From: an uncultured Bacilli bacterium
GTDB lineage: Bacteria > Bacillota_I > Bacilli_A > RF39 > UBA660
Length of the DNA stretch: 8,513 nucleotides
Assembly (NCBI GenBank): GCA_944329505.1
Contig: CALVIJ010000035.1
Span: 1 to 8,513 of the forward strand
Direction: 5' to 3'
Of this stretch, positions 1 to 6,677 are shown piece by piece. Each line of letters starts with the position of its first letter. Within the stretch, counting starts at the first letter, position 1. The position numbers were made by a program, and so were the translations under genes. The notes beneath the pieces are model-generated. The model had not been told where the DNA came from. It made no database searches and worked only from the letters and a program-made list of their open reading frames with translations.

Positions 1-7
1 TCCTGAA

Positions 8-21
8 TTTGACAGTTTTAA
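8..21 (+). repeat. IS terminal inverted repeat (transposase 3' side)
   Basis: The sequence tttgacagttttaa is the exact reverse complement of 1948-1961. The match stops at position 7 (a) against 1962 (g), which fixes the outer boundary of the element. Confidence 0.88.
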
Positions 22-28
22 GAATCAA

Positions 29-70
29 AAAACTCCTTAAGGCTTATTTTATAAAGCTTTTTGGAGTTTT
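29..70 (-). terminator. Intrinsic terminator of the IS transposase
   Basis: The outer stem 29-36 (aaaactcc) pairs with 63-70 (ggagtttt). After a 2x2 T-T internal loop, 39-45 (aaggctt) pairs with 54-60 (aagcttt) with one G-T wobble. The loop is about 8 nt. On the minus strand the distal arm runs into six T (complement of 27-32). It lies about 30 bp after the transposase stop codon and inside the element, so the IS carries its own terminator. Confidence 0.75.
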
Positions 71-98
71 AATGTATTTAAAAAAATGCGTAATTTTT

Positions 99-1829
99 TT
101 ATGACTTTGTTTTGTTGAAAATTTTTTTAAATTTTTTATAATTAAGTATTTCATAGTTTGTATTAATACCTGTTTTATCATGTAATGCATGAATTAAATT
201 GTTAGGTGTATATAATGGCACATATCCAAATCCAGGAAAGTTTCTGAAATTGTAATTTCTTAAAGTTTCTATAATTTTTTCAGCCGTAAATTTTTCATCA
301 AGTATTTTTTCTAAATACCTAAAGATAGTTAAAGCAAGGAAACAAGTAGTAAAGTGAGCTTTAATTCTATCATCTCTTGATAAATATACAGGCCTTGATT
401 TAAACTCACTTTTCATAAGTCTAAATGATTCTTCAATTTCCCATCTACGATGATTTATTTTAATTATTTTATTTACATTATCTTCAAGGTTTGTACATAC
501 TGCATATAAACCATCATATTTTGCTTCTTCATTAATAACATCATAGTTTAATTCGTAATGATTTTCTTCTGCCACCTCACCATTAGAAGTAGTAGAGATA
601 GTACTAATAAATCTTTTAGGATCATTTTGTTTAGGCTTACCTATTTTTTTAGGATTTTTTTCAATGAGTTTTTTGGCTCTTTGAATTTGATTTTCTCGAA
701 TGTTTTTTTGGTATTCTTGATATTTTACTGAATAGGTAATAATAAGTCTTTGTTCTAATCCGTTTTCATTAATCCATCTTTCTTTGTAGAATGTTTTATC
801 ATAATATTGTTCCATTAATTCTTTATTTTCTCTTAATTTAGAAATATTATAAGTTTTATCACTACCATATAGTTTCCAACCGGAAGTTAAATCTAAAGCC
901 CACTGTTTAAGGTGTGATTTTAATTTTTTAATAGATTGAGTAGTAATAAAACTTCTACCACTTATATTATTAAATTTTCTGTTTGCGTTAGAAGCTAATC
1001 CGGCATCAGTACACACAACAAATTTTGAAGAATGAAAATCTTTTACTATTTTTTCTTCTAATGGTTTCATAGTAACTTGTTCATTAGTATTACCCGCAAA
1101 TATACCTAGTGACATTGGAATACCATCACCATCCAAGAATAGGCCCATTTCAACGATAGGAGTAGGTCTGTTTTCTTTAGATTTACCATATTGTCTTAAT
1201 CCACTTTCTTCTTCAATTTCAAAGAAATAATTAGTACAATCATAATATAAAACTCTATCATTTCTTTTCATAAAATTTAAGCTATTTTTATAAAGCTCAG
1301 ATTGGATAAAGTCAGATTCGTTAGCTATGACTTCTAAAGCCCTATAAATATCGTGAAGTTCAAAATTTGGTTGTTCAAGAAAATTTTTAGATAATTCTAG
1401 AGTTTTAAGTTTAGAAGAAGGGTAGATAATTCTACCATAAATAAGTCTAGATAAAATAGAATTTAAATCATATTTAAATTGATGTCTATTGGTTATTTCA
1501 TCACAGATTTTATTTAAGCCGAGTTTATAATAAATACTTTGGAGAAAAAGATAACCACCATTGAATGTATATTGTTCATTATCTTTTAATTTTTTGGATT
1601 GTGACAATTTTAAAATAATGTCACTAGAGTTTTCTTTTTCTTCTTTATTTAACATTTCAACATATTGTTTGGCCCACACATATGGATCTTGTCCTTGAGC
1701 TTTAAGGGTAACTTCTTCAAGATTACCTAATTTTTCTATTACTCTAGATGTCCTTTTTCCGTTAATAGTAACAGATTTAATAACAAAAAATGATTCAGAG
1801 TTTTTGCTTTTCGTAACTGTGAGCCTCAT
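99..1829 (-). CDS. IS1634-family DDE transposase
   Basis: This 576-aa protein cuts and inserts the element by recognising its inverted repeats and cleaving DNA with a DDE/RNase-H-fold active site. Visible features: the N-terminus (MRLTVTKSKN, then SRVIEKLGNLEEV near residues 28-40) is typical of IS1634 transposases. D197 sits in YYDCTNYFFE, D275 in VVCTDAGLAS, and E466 in HRRWEIEESFRLMK. R462, E466 and K473 reproduce the R-(3)-E-(6)-K part of the IS4-superfamily YREK signature, although the Y position is N459. The length is normal for the family and there is no frameshift or internal stop, so it may be active. The ATG at 1829 follows a short leader with GGATAGTGAT as the likely ribosome binding site. 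It is the only gene in the element. Family assignment is from motif recognition. Confidence 0.92.
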   Translation of the reverse strand: MRLTVTKSKNSESFFVIKSVTINGKRTSRVIEKLGNLEEVTLKAQGQDPYVWAKQYVEMLNKEEKENSSDIILKLSQSKKLKDNEQYTFNGGYLFLQSIYYKLGLNKICDEITNRHQFKYDLNSILSRLIYGRIIYPSSKLKTLELSKNFLEQPNFELHDIYRALEVIANESDFIQSELYKNSLNFMKRNDRVLYYDCTNYFFEIEEESGLRQYGKSKENRPTPIVEMGLFLDGDGIPMSLGIFAGNTNEQVTMKPLEEKIVKDFHSSKFVVCTDAGLASNANRKFNNISGRSFITTQSIKKLKSHLKQWALDLTSGWKLYGSDKTYNISKLRENKELMEQYYDKTFYKERWINENGLEQRLIITYSVKYQEYQKNIRENQIQRAKKLIEKNPKKIGKPKQNDPKRFISTISTTSNGEVAEENHYELNYDVINEEAKYDGLYAVCTNLEDNVNKIIKINHRRWEIEESFRLMKSEFKSRPVYLSRDDRIKAHFTTCFLALTIFRYLEKILDEKFTAEKIIETLRNYNFRNFPGFGYVPLYTPNNLIHALHDKTGINTNYEILNYKKFKKIFNKTKS

Positions 1830-1854
1830 AATATCACTATCCTAATCTAATATA

Positions 1855-1883
1855 ATTATATCAAATTACCACAAATTACGCAA
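1855..1883 (-). promoter_or_regulatory. Transposase promoter
   Basis: On the minus strand a -35-like TTGCGT (1878-1883) and a perfect TATAAT (1855-1860) are separated by 17 bp. A TGn extended -10 directly precedes TATAAT. Transcription should start near 1848, giving a leader of roughly 20 nt. The spacer carries two copies of GTAATTTG one helical turn apart (1862-1869 and 1872-1879), which could be an operator. Confidence 0.7.
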
Positions 1884-1904
1884 TATCAAAAGTCAAAATT
1901 TGAT

Positions 1905-1930
1905 AAAAAAATAGCCATTTTTCAATGGCT
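1905..1930 (-). terminator. Read-in terminator at the 5' end of the IS
   Basis: A perfect 7-bp stem, 1913-1919 (agccatt) with 1924-1930 (aatggct), has a 4-nt loop. On the minus strand it is followed by A and then a seven-T tract (complement of 1905-1911). The T tract lies only on the minus-strand exit side, so the hairpin would stop transcripts entering the IS from the right, upstream of the transposase promoter. Confidence 0.65.
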
Positions 1931-1947
1931 TACACGATTTTATTAAT

Positions 1948-1961
1948 TTAAAACTGTCAAA
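1948..1961 (-). repeat. IS terminal inverted repeat (transposase 5' side)
   Basis: The sequence ttaaaactgtcaaa is a perfect 14/14 match to the reverse complement of 8-21. Confidence 0.88.
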
Positions 1962-2040
1962 GTTCCGTACAAATATTATCATTCGATCCATCTTCAATAT
2001 TTTTTCTATCTTCATAAGATAGGTGACAATAATTTGCCAG
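1962..2040 (-). pseudogene. N-terminal remnant of an IS30-like transposase, cut off by the IS1634 insertion
   Basis: Read on the minus strand from 2040, an open stretch of 26 codons gives LANYCHLSYEDRKNIEDG and then SNDNICTE. It runs straight into the IS end, where the element supplies a TGA stop. The pattern HLSxEDRxxIExG is what IS30-family transposases carry at their N-terminus, in the helix-turn-helix that binds the element ends. A strong ribosome binding site GGGAGG (2051-2056) sits 10 nt upstream of the first codon, which is CTG where ATG would be expected. It is either an unusual start or a mutated one. The rest of the gene would lie left of position 8, where only 7 bases are visible. 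Those bases would continue the frame as L-Q if the IS were removed. The family call rests on a short stretch, hence moderate confidence. Confidence 0.5.
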
Positions 2041-2181
2041 TTATAAATTACCTCCCTTAATGACAAATAAATTGCTTAGAAACTATTATAATATCATTAT
2101 AAAACTTATCGCACAGCTATTGTGCACTTCTGTTTTTAAATTACAAACTCTACAAAAAAAGTTGGAGATGTTTAAATTTAC
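2041..2181. other. Intergenic DNA, probable 5' end of the IS30-like remnant
   Basis: There is no gene here. The stretch contains two minus-strand TATAAT matches (2085-2090 and 2096-2101) without a convincing -35. It also has a 5-bp stem hairpin, gcaca/tgtgc with loop gctat (2111-2125). The hairpin could mark the outer end of the older IS30-like element, but the element boundary cannot be fixed. Confidence 0.35.
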
Positions 2182-2222
2182 TTGAAATTCATAATTATAT
2201 ATGATATACTAAAACCGGTGAT
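2182..2222 (+). promoter_or_regulatory. Promoter and ribosome binding site of the YcxB-like gene
   Basis: TTGAAA (2182-2187), a 17-bp spacer and TATACT (2205-2210) with an upstream TGn (2202-2204) form a good extended -10 promoter. Transcription is expected to start near 2217. GGTGAT (2217-2222) lies 3 nt before the ATG, so the 5' leader would be only about 9 nt. Confidence 0.75.
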
Positions 2223-2225
2223 ATA

Positions 2226-2906
2226 ATGAAAGAAATAAATTATGAAGTAAACGTCGATTATAATATTTTTAAAGATTTGTTTTGGGCGCAAAACAAAAAA
2301 TATTTAAAACGTGCTGGATGGGGCGTTATAATTTTATTTGGATTTTTTACAATTAGTTTTATATTTATGTCTGTATATGAACCTACTACTAAAAATATTA
2401 TATATACACTCTTATTAGTAATAATTACAGCCTATGGTATTGCATTTGTCACCAATCCTAATGTTGCACTGTTGACTAGAACAGGTTATATTAAGAAATG
2501 GTTTAAACTTCATGGTAATAATACAGATGCTATTCCAAAAAACTTAAAAACATCGTATCAAATTCATCTCGATAATCTAGGTTTTACCGAAACAATAGGT
2601 AATAATTATATGGTAAAAATTCCGTGGTTTGCTCTTCACGAAACTCCAATTAAAACAACAAATGGTATTTTCTTTGCTTTTGATGATGGGAAAAACAGTT
2701 CACTTTTGTATAATTCTTTGGGTATTAACTTTGCTTTTAGAGAAGATTTACCAGGAGAAGTGTTATTTATTCCAGCTTCAGTCTTATCAACCAATCCAAA
2801 TCTCGTTAATGAAATTCAAAACATTATCAAACAGCAACGCCAACAATTTCGTAGTTCTAGCAACAGTTCTATTGAAAATATAAAACAATGGATGTCAAAT
2901 AAATAG
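2226..2906 (+). CDS. Two-TM membrane protein with a YcxB-like domain
   Basis: This is a 226-aa protein of unknown function. A short charged N-terminus is followed by two predicted membrane segments at about residues 31-50 and 57-77, forming a hairpin. A soluble domain of about 110-200 follows. The order matches the YcxB-like family: YQIHLDNLGF, then a region around KIPWFALHETPI where that family has its conserved W, and GEVLFIPASVL near 177-187 in place of the usual iiPkraf strand. The C-terminal tail (about 203-226) is polar, rich in Q, S and N. The family is widespread in Bacillota without an assigned biochemical role. The gene has its own promoter and terminator and shows no operon partner. 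The start is fixed by GGTGAT three bases upstream. I am confident it is a real gene and moderately confident of the family. Confidence 0.82.
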   Translation: MKEINYEVNVDYNIFKDLFWAQNKKYLKRAGWGVIILFGFFTISFIFMSVYEPTTKNIIYTLLLVIITAYGIAFVTNPNVALLTRTGYIKKWFKLHGNNTDAIPKNLKTSYQIHLDNLGFTETIGNNYMVKIPWFALHETPIKTTNGIFFAFDDGKNSSLLYNSLGINFAFREDLPGEVLFIPASVLSTNPNLVNEIQNIIKQQRQQFRSSSNSSIENIKQWMSNK

Positions 2907-2932
2907 TGTCCAGTGATTCAACTTTTGTAGTT

Positions 2933-2972
2933 AAAAAGCTCTATCTTTATAAATAGGAAAAGAGCTTTTTTC
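2933..2972 (+). terminator. Intrinsic terminator after the YcxB-like gene
   Basis: A perfect 10-bp stem, 2933-2942 (aaaaagctct) with 2961-2970 (agagcttttt), has an 18-nt loop and continues into further T residues. It lies 27 bp after the stop codon. Confidence 0.75.
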
Positions 2973-3052
2973 AATTTTTATATATAATTATATAAGTATT
3001 GACATAAACTTGTGACAATAATGTGAAAACTAATTAAAAAATATGGTTTTAG

Positions 3053-3615
3053 ATGAAAATAATAATTTTTAACATAATATTTTAGTAATCATCAGAGCTT
3101 TAAAATTTTATATACCTATTAATAATTTTGAATTTAAAAGATTTCTTAATGCAGATATTTATGCCATAACATTAAAATGTATTGAAGTAATAAGCTTTAC
3201 TTTCCAGTGCATCGAAATTGATAATAATTAGGTTTTTTAGAAGCTTTTGTAACAAGAAATTCCGAAGCTAAAAATATTTTAGGAAAGCAGCTTGTATTGA
3301 ACTAAACTCAAGTAATCAAAATAGTGTTAAGTTTAATTTAGAAGACTATAATTAATGGAAATAATTTTGAAGGCATAGTTATACTTCAGGTGAAAAAATT
3401 CCTGCTGAGACCATTAAAACTAAAGTAAAAAAGCTAATAATGTCATTATAAATGAAGACAGCGTGTTAATCATTGTATTTAATAATCTTATTAATAACAT
3501 TAACAACGCTATTATTGGTATAAATCAAACACTAAGCTCCACCAATTTTTTAGTTACATTCTACAAAAAAGAAACAAAAGTTATAGCTAGCAATATTTTT
3601 ACACAATTGTTCTAA
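3053..3615 (+). pseudogene. Decayed gene of unknown family, several frameshifts
   Basis: No intact gene lies between 2907 and 3675, but short open stretches in all three plus frames follow each other almost end to end. They are: 3053-3072 (MKIIIF), 3073-3228 (52 codons, including NNFEFKRFLNADIYAITLK), 3228-3295 (LEAFVTRNSEAKNILGKQL), 3296-3352 (IELNSSNQNSVKFNLEDYN), 3374-3431 (HSYTSGEKIPAETIKTKVKK) and 3424-3615 (63 codons containing NNVIINEDSVLIIVFNNL, ending in TAA). Each has protein-like composition and switches frame where the previous one hits a stop; one switch sits on an A6 run at 3427-3432. Together they look like a former protein of about 185 residues with at least five disruptions. 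I do not recognise the family. Chance open frames in AT-rich DNA are the alternative. Confidence 0.45.
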
Positions 3616-3620
3616 GGCAA

Positions 3621-3671
3621 TTGCGTAAAATGTCAAATTAATGTATAATTAAACATAGTGTAGGGTGTGAT
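3621..3671 (+). promoter_or_regulatory. smc promoter and ribosome binding site
   Basis: TTGCGT (3621-3626), a 17-bp spacer and a perfect TATAAT (3644-3649) place transcription start near 3656. The sequence gggtgtgat (3663-3671), with GTGAT 4 nt before the ATG at 3676, serves as the ribosome binding site. The same -35 variant, TTGCGT, occurs in the IS transposase promoter. Confidence 0.7.
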
Positions 3672-3675
3672 AATT

Positions 3676-6615
3676 ATGTATTTAAAATCATTAAAAGCTC
3701 ACGGATTTAAGTCTTTTGCTGACAAAACTAATTTAGAATTCGAAAAAGGAATTAATGGCATTGTTGGACCAAATGGTTCAGGTAAAAGTAATGTTGTTGA
3801 TGCCATTAGATGGGTTTTGGGTGAACAATCAGTAAAATCTTTAAGAGGCGATGGGACAATGACCGACGTCATTTTCTCTGGTAGTAAATCGCGTAATGCC
3901 ATGAATGTTGGTTCAGTATCATTAACCTTTGATAATACCAATCATTATTTACCACTAGATTATGATGAAGTCGAAATAAAAAGAAGAGTGTATAAAGATG
4001 GCACTAACGAATACTTTTTAAATGGAGAAAGAGTAAGACTTAAAGATTTAACCAATATACTTTTGGACAGTGGTATTGCGAAAGAAAGCTTTAATATAAT
4101 TTCACAAGGTAAAATCGAAAGTATTATTTCTAGTAAACCTTCTGAGAGAAGAATTATATTTGAAGAAGCTTCTGGAGTTTTAAAATATAAAAGAAGAAAA
4201 GAAGAAGCCATTAAAAAGCTGGATAAAACTCATGATAATAAAAGTAGAATTAATGACATTATTAAGGAATTGGAAGATAGATTAACTCCTCTTAAAGAAG
4301 CTAGAGATAAAGCTTTAGAATACAATGAAATAAAAGATAAACTTAAAAACCTAGAAGTCGCTTTAATTACTGAAGAAATTACTAATATTAATTTCGAATA
4401 TCAAAAAAGCAAAGATAATATTGACTCTTTAAACGAAGAAGTCTTAAAACTAATGACTACTGGAAACAAAAACGAAGCTAAAATAGAAAAATATAAAAAT
4501 TCTATCTCCTCTTTAGAAGCACAAATCAAGATTATGCAGTCAAAAGTATTAGAACTTACAACTTTAGCCGAAAGATTAAATAGTAAAAAAGTTTTAATAA
4601 ACGAAAGACAAAAGAATAAAGCTGAAGATTCTAAATTACATCAAAGCATTTTAGAATTAAAGGAAAAAGAATTAACTATTAGAAATAACATAGAAAAACT
4701 TAATGGTGATATTCACCATTTAAATGATGATCTGAATAAATTCAACAACAAAATTAAAGAACAAGAAAAAAATAAAGACGAAATTAAACAAAACAAAAAT
4801 AATTTAGAAATTAAATTAACTAATTTGCTTAGAGAAAATAATAATTTAGAATTTAAAATTGAAAATTTACAAAATAGTATTGAAAATGGTGGGGCATTGC
4901 CTCTTCCAGTCAGAAGCGTTTTAAATAATCCTAAATTAAGAGGAATACATAATGCCTTAGGAAATTTAATGGAAATTGATGAAAAATATGCTTTAGCTAT
5001 AACCACCGCACTAGGTTATAATACTAATAATATTATTGTTGATGATGAAAAATCTGCCAAAGAAGCCATTAGCTATTTGAAAAATATTGGTCGAGCAACA
5101 TTTTTTCCTTTGAATATTATTAAACCAAAGTATATTGATAATGATACCTTAAATAAAGTCAAAGGAAATAATGGTTATGTTGATATCGCTAGTAATTTGG
5201 TTAAATATGATTCTAAATACGCTAACATAATTCTAAACCAATTAGGTAATATTATCATTGCCAAAGATATCGATTCAGCCACAAACATTAGTAGACAAAT
5301 CAATAATCGTTATAGAATTGTCACTTTAGATGGTGAAATTATTCATGTCGGTGGTTCAATGACTGGAGGAAAACAAAATAAAACTCGCAATGTTATTAGT
5401 GATAAATATGAATTAGAAAACAATTTAAAACATAAAGATCTTATTTTATCTAAAATAAAAGAAATAGAGAACGAAATTAACGAAATCGATTATAATTTAA
5501 AAGCTACTGAGGACAAAATATATCTTTCAAATAAAGATATAATGTTAAAAGAAGATGAAATAAATTCTAAAAAAACCGCAATGGATAGTTTTATTAGAGA
5601 ATTAGACCAAATAACATTTGATATAAGTAGCAATAATAAAATATTAAATGGTGGTTTATCAGATGAAGAAGAAGAAATTTTAAATAAATATTATGCAGCA
5701 CTAAAAACCAAAACCGAAGCCGAACAAGAACTTGAAAGCTTAAATAAAGAAAAGCAGAACTTAAATGAAACCTTAGAAGATTATGAAGCTTCTCTAAAAA
5801 AAGAAAATGCTTTGTATAATTCAAAATCAAATGAATTAAAAGATTTAGAAATTAAAGCCAGTCGTCTAGAAGTTAAATTAGATAATCTATTAAATTCTTT
5901 AAACGATACCTATAGTATGACATATGAAAAAGCCAAAGAAAATTATAAATTGGATATTGATTTTAATATAGCAAAATCAGAGGTAAGTAAATTAAAGAAA
6001 AAAGTTAAAGATTTAGGCATAGTAAACCTAACGGCTCCTGATGAATATGAAGAAGTAAATGAAAGATATACTTTTTTAAATAAACAAATTGAAGATTTAA
6101 GTCAAGCCGAAAACACTTTGCTAGAAATCATTGATGAAATGGACAAAGTTATGATCAGTGAATTTTCTAAAACATTTAAAGTGGTAAGCTCTAATTTTAG
6201 TGAAATATTTAGAGAATTGTTTAAAGGAGGATATGCTGAATTAAAGCTAACCGAACCGAATAACATTTTAGAAACAGGAGTTGATATAGTCGCAAGCCCA
6301 CCTGGTAAAAAATTAAGTAGTATAACTTTACTTTCTGGTGGAGAAAAAACCTTAACAGCTATAAGTTTATTATTCGCAATCATCAAATCTAAGCCAACTC
6401 CATTTTGTGTTTTAGATGAAGTAGAAGCAGCTTTAGATGAAGCCAATGTCGATACTTTTGGTCAGTATGTTCAAAAACTAAAAGATAAATCTCAATTTAT
6501 AATCATAACCCATAAGAAAAAAACTATGGAATATGCCGATATTTTATACGGTATTACTATGCAGGAATCAGGTGTTAGTAAACTTGTTAGTGTTAAATTA
6601 GAAGATATTGAATAA
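3676..6615 (+). CDS. smc: SMC chromosome condensation ATPase, short-armed
   Basis: SMC dimerises and, with ScpA and ScpB, folds and separates the chromosome by ATP-driven loop extrusion. Visible domains: the N-terminal head with Walker A GPNGSGKS (31-38, K37) and Q-loop Q144; an ascending coiled coil at about 170-404; the hinge at about 405-566, starting GGALPLPVRSV and ending VGGSMTGGK; a descending coil to about 790; and the C-terminal head with signature LSGGEK (886-891), Walker B FCVLDE (D914, catalytic E915), the D-loop ALDEAN and a final TMQESGVSKLVSVKLE. All ATPase motifs are intact. At 979 aa it is about 200 residues shorter than the usual 1180-1190, and the loss is in the two arms. 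I chose ATG 3676 (MYLKSLKAHGFKSF) over an in-frame GTG at 3667. That GTG lies inside the ribosome binding site, and the family starts at this M. Neither rnc nor ftsY, its common neighbours, is adjacent. Confidence 0.97.
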   Translation: MYLKSLKAHGFKSFADKTNLEFEKGINGIVGPNGSGKSNVVDAIRWVLGEQSVKSLRGDGTMTDVIFSGSKSRNAMNVGSVSLTFDNTNHYLPLDYDEVEIKRRVYKDGTNEYFLNGERVRLKDLTNILLDSGIAKESFNIISQGKIESIISSKPSERRIIFEEASGVLKYKRRKEEAIKKLDKTHDNKSRINDIIKELEDRLTPLKEARDKALEYNEIKDKLKNLEVALITEEITNINFEYQKSKDNIDSLNEEVLKLMTTGNKNEAKIEKYKNSISSLEAQIKIMQSKVLELTTLAERLNSKKVLINERQKNKAEDSKLHQSILELKEKELTIRNNIEKLNGDIHHLNDDLNKFNNKIKEQEKNKDEIKQNKNNLEIKLTNLLRENNNLEFKIENLQNSIENGGALPLPVRSVLNNPKLRGIHNALGNLMEIDEKYALAITTALGYNTNNIIVDDEKSAKEAISYLKNIGRATFFPLNIIKPKYIDNDTLNKVKGNNGYVDIASNLVKYDSKYANIILNQLGNIIIAKDIDSATNISRQINNRYRIVTLDGEIIHVGGSMTGGKQNKTRNVISDKYELENNLKHKDLILSKIKEIENEINEIDYNLKATEDKIYLSNKDIMLKEDEINSKKTAMDSFIRELDQITFDISSNNKILNGGLSDEEEEILNKYYAALKTKTEAEQELESLNKEKQNLNETLEDYEASLKKENALYNSKSNELKDLEIKASRLEVKLDNLLNSLNDTYSMTYEKAKENYKLDIDFNIAKSEVSKLKKKVKDLGIVNLTAPDEYEEVNERYTFLNKQIEDLSQAENTLLEIIDEMDKVMISEFSKTFKVVSSNFSEIFRELFKGGYAELKLTEPNNILETGVDIVASPPGKKLSSITLLSGGEKTLTAISLLFAIIKSKPTPFCVLDEVEAALDEANVDTFGQYVQKLKDKSQFIIITHKKKTMEYADILYGITMQESGVSKLVSVKLEDIE

Positions 6616-6627
6616 ATATCTTCTTTT
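6600..6627 (+). terminator. smc terminator overlapping the stop codon
   Basis: A 10-bp stem, 6600-6609 (agaagatatt) with 6615-6624 (aatatcttct), has a 5-nt loop gaata and is followed by more T. The left arm is the last sense codons of smc, and the TAA (6613-6615) begins in the loop. The T run is short, so termination may be partial. Confidence 0.6.
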
Positions 6628-6629
6628 GC

Positions 6630-6672
6630 TTGAAAAATAAGCTATTTCCTGTATAATGATGTAATAGGTGAT
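6630..6672 (+). promoter_or_regulatory. Promoter and ribosome binding site of the ABC-F gene
   Basis: TTGAAA (6630-6635), a 16-bp spacer and TATAAT (6652-6657) start right after the smc terminator stem. Transcription should begin near 6664. GGTGAT (6667-6672) lies 5 nt before the ATG. An earlier ATG at 6671 is followed at once by TAA and is not a start. Confidence 0.72.
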
Positions 6673-6677
6673 GTAAT

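Larger units (their letters stand above)
8..1961 (-). mobile_element. IS1634-family insertion sequence, complete
   Basis: A 1954-bp element is bounded by perfect 14-bp inverted repeats (tttgacagttttaa at 8-21 and its reverse complement at 1948-1961). It encloses one full-length DDE transposase on the minus strand with its own promoter and a hairpin terminator at each end. The family call comes from the transposase. No short target duplication is visible: the flanks read cctgaa on the left and gttccg on the right. Some IS1634 members make long, variable target duplications. If so, the last bases of the left flank (tcctgaa) should recur in the right flank, and I do not find them there. Only 7 left-flank bases are present, so an older insertion with a lost or diverged duplication, or a flank rearrangement, remains possible. 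Confidence 0.88.

Noticed and set aside
2085..2101. Minus-strand promoter for the IS30-like remnant from two TATAAT matches
   Set aside because: Neither has a recognisable -35 at the right spacing, and such hexamers are frequent in AT-rich DNA.
2111..2125. Hairpin gcaca/tgtgc as a terminator
   Set aside because: It has a 5-bp stem with no adjacent T tract in the right place on either strand. It may mark an IS end but does not look like a terminator.
2629..2883. 84-codon open frame inside the YcxB-like gene
   Set aside because: It lies entirely within the real gene in another frame, has no ribosome site and its composition is that of a shifted frame.
2999..3027. Perfect TTGACA -35 at 2999-3004
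   Set aside because: No acceptable -10 lies 16-18 bp downstream (3022-3027 is tgtgaa). At most it is a decayed promoter of the pseudogene.
2907..3660. tRNA, other structured RNA or CRISPR array in the gene-poor stretch
   Set aside because: There is no cloverleaf-like arms pattern, no regularly spaced repeats and no GC-rich structured core beyond the terminator at 2933-2972.
3667..3675. GTG start three codons upstream of the smc ATG
   Set aside because: This GTG is part of the GGGTGTGAT ribosome binding site, and SMC proteins begin at the M(Y/F)LK position.
3699..3941. Open frames on the minus strand opposite smc (also at 3960-4211, 4713-5006, 5594-5830 and 6102-6446)
   Set aside because: They mirror conserved smc coding sequence, lack ribosome sites and promoters, and give low-complexity hydrophobic or serine-rich products.
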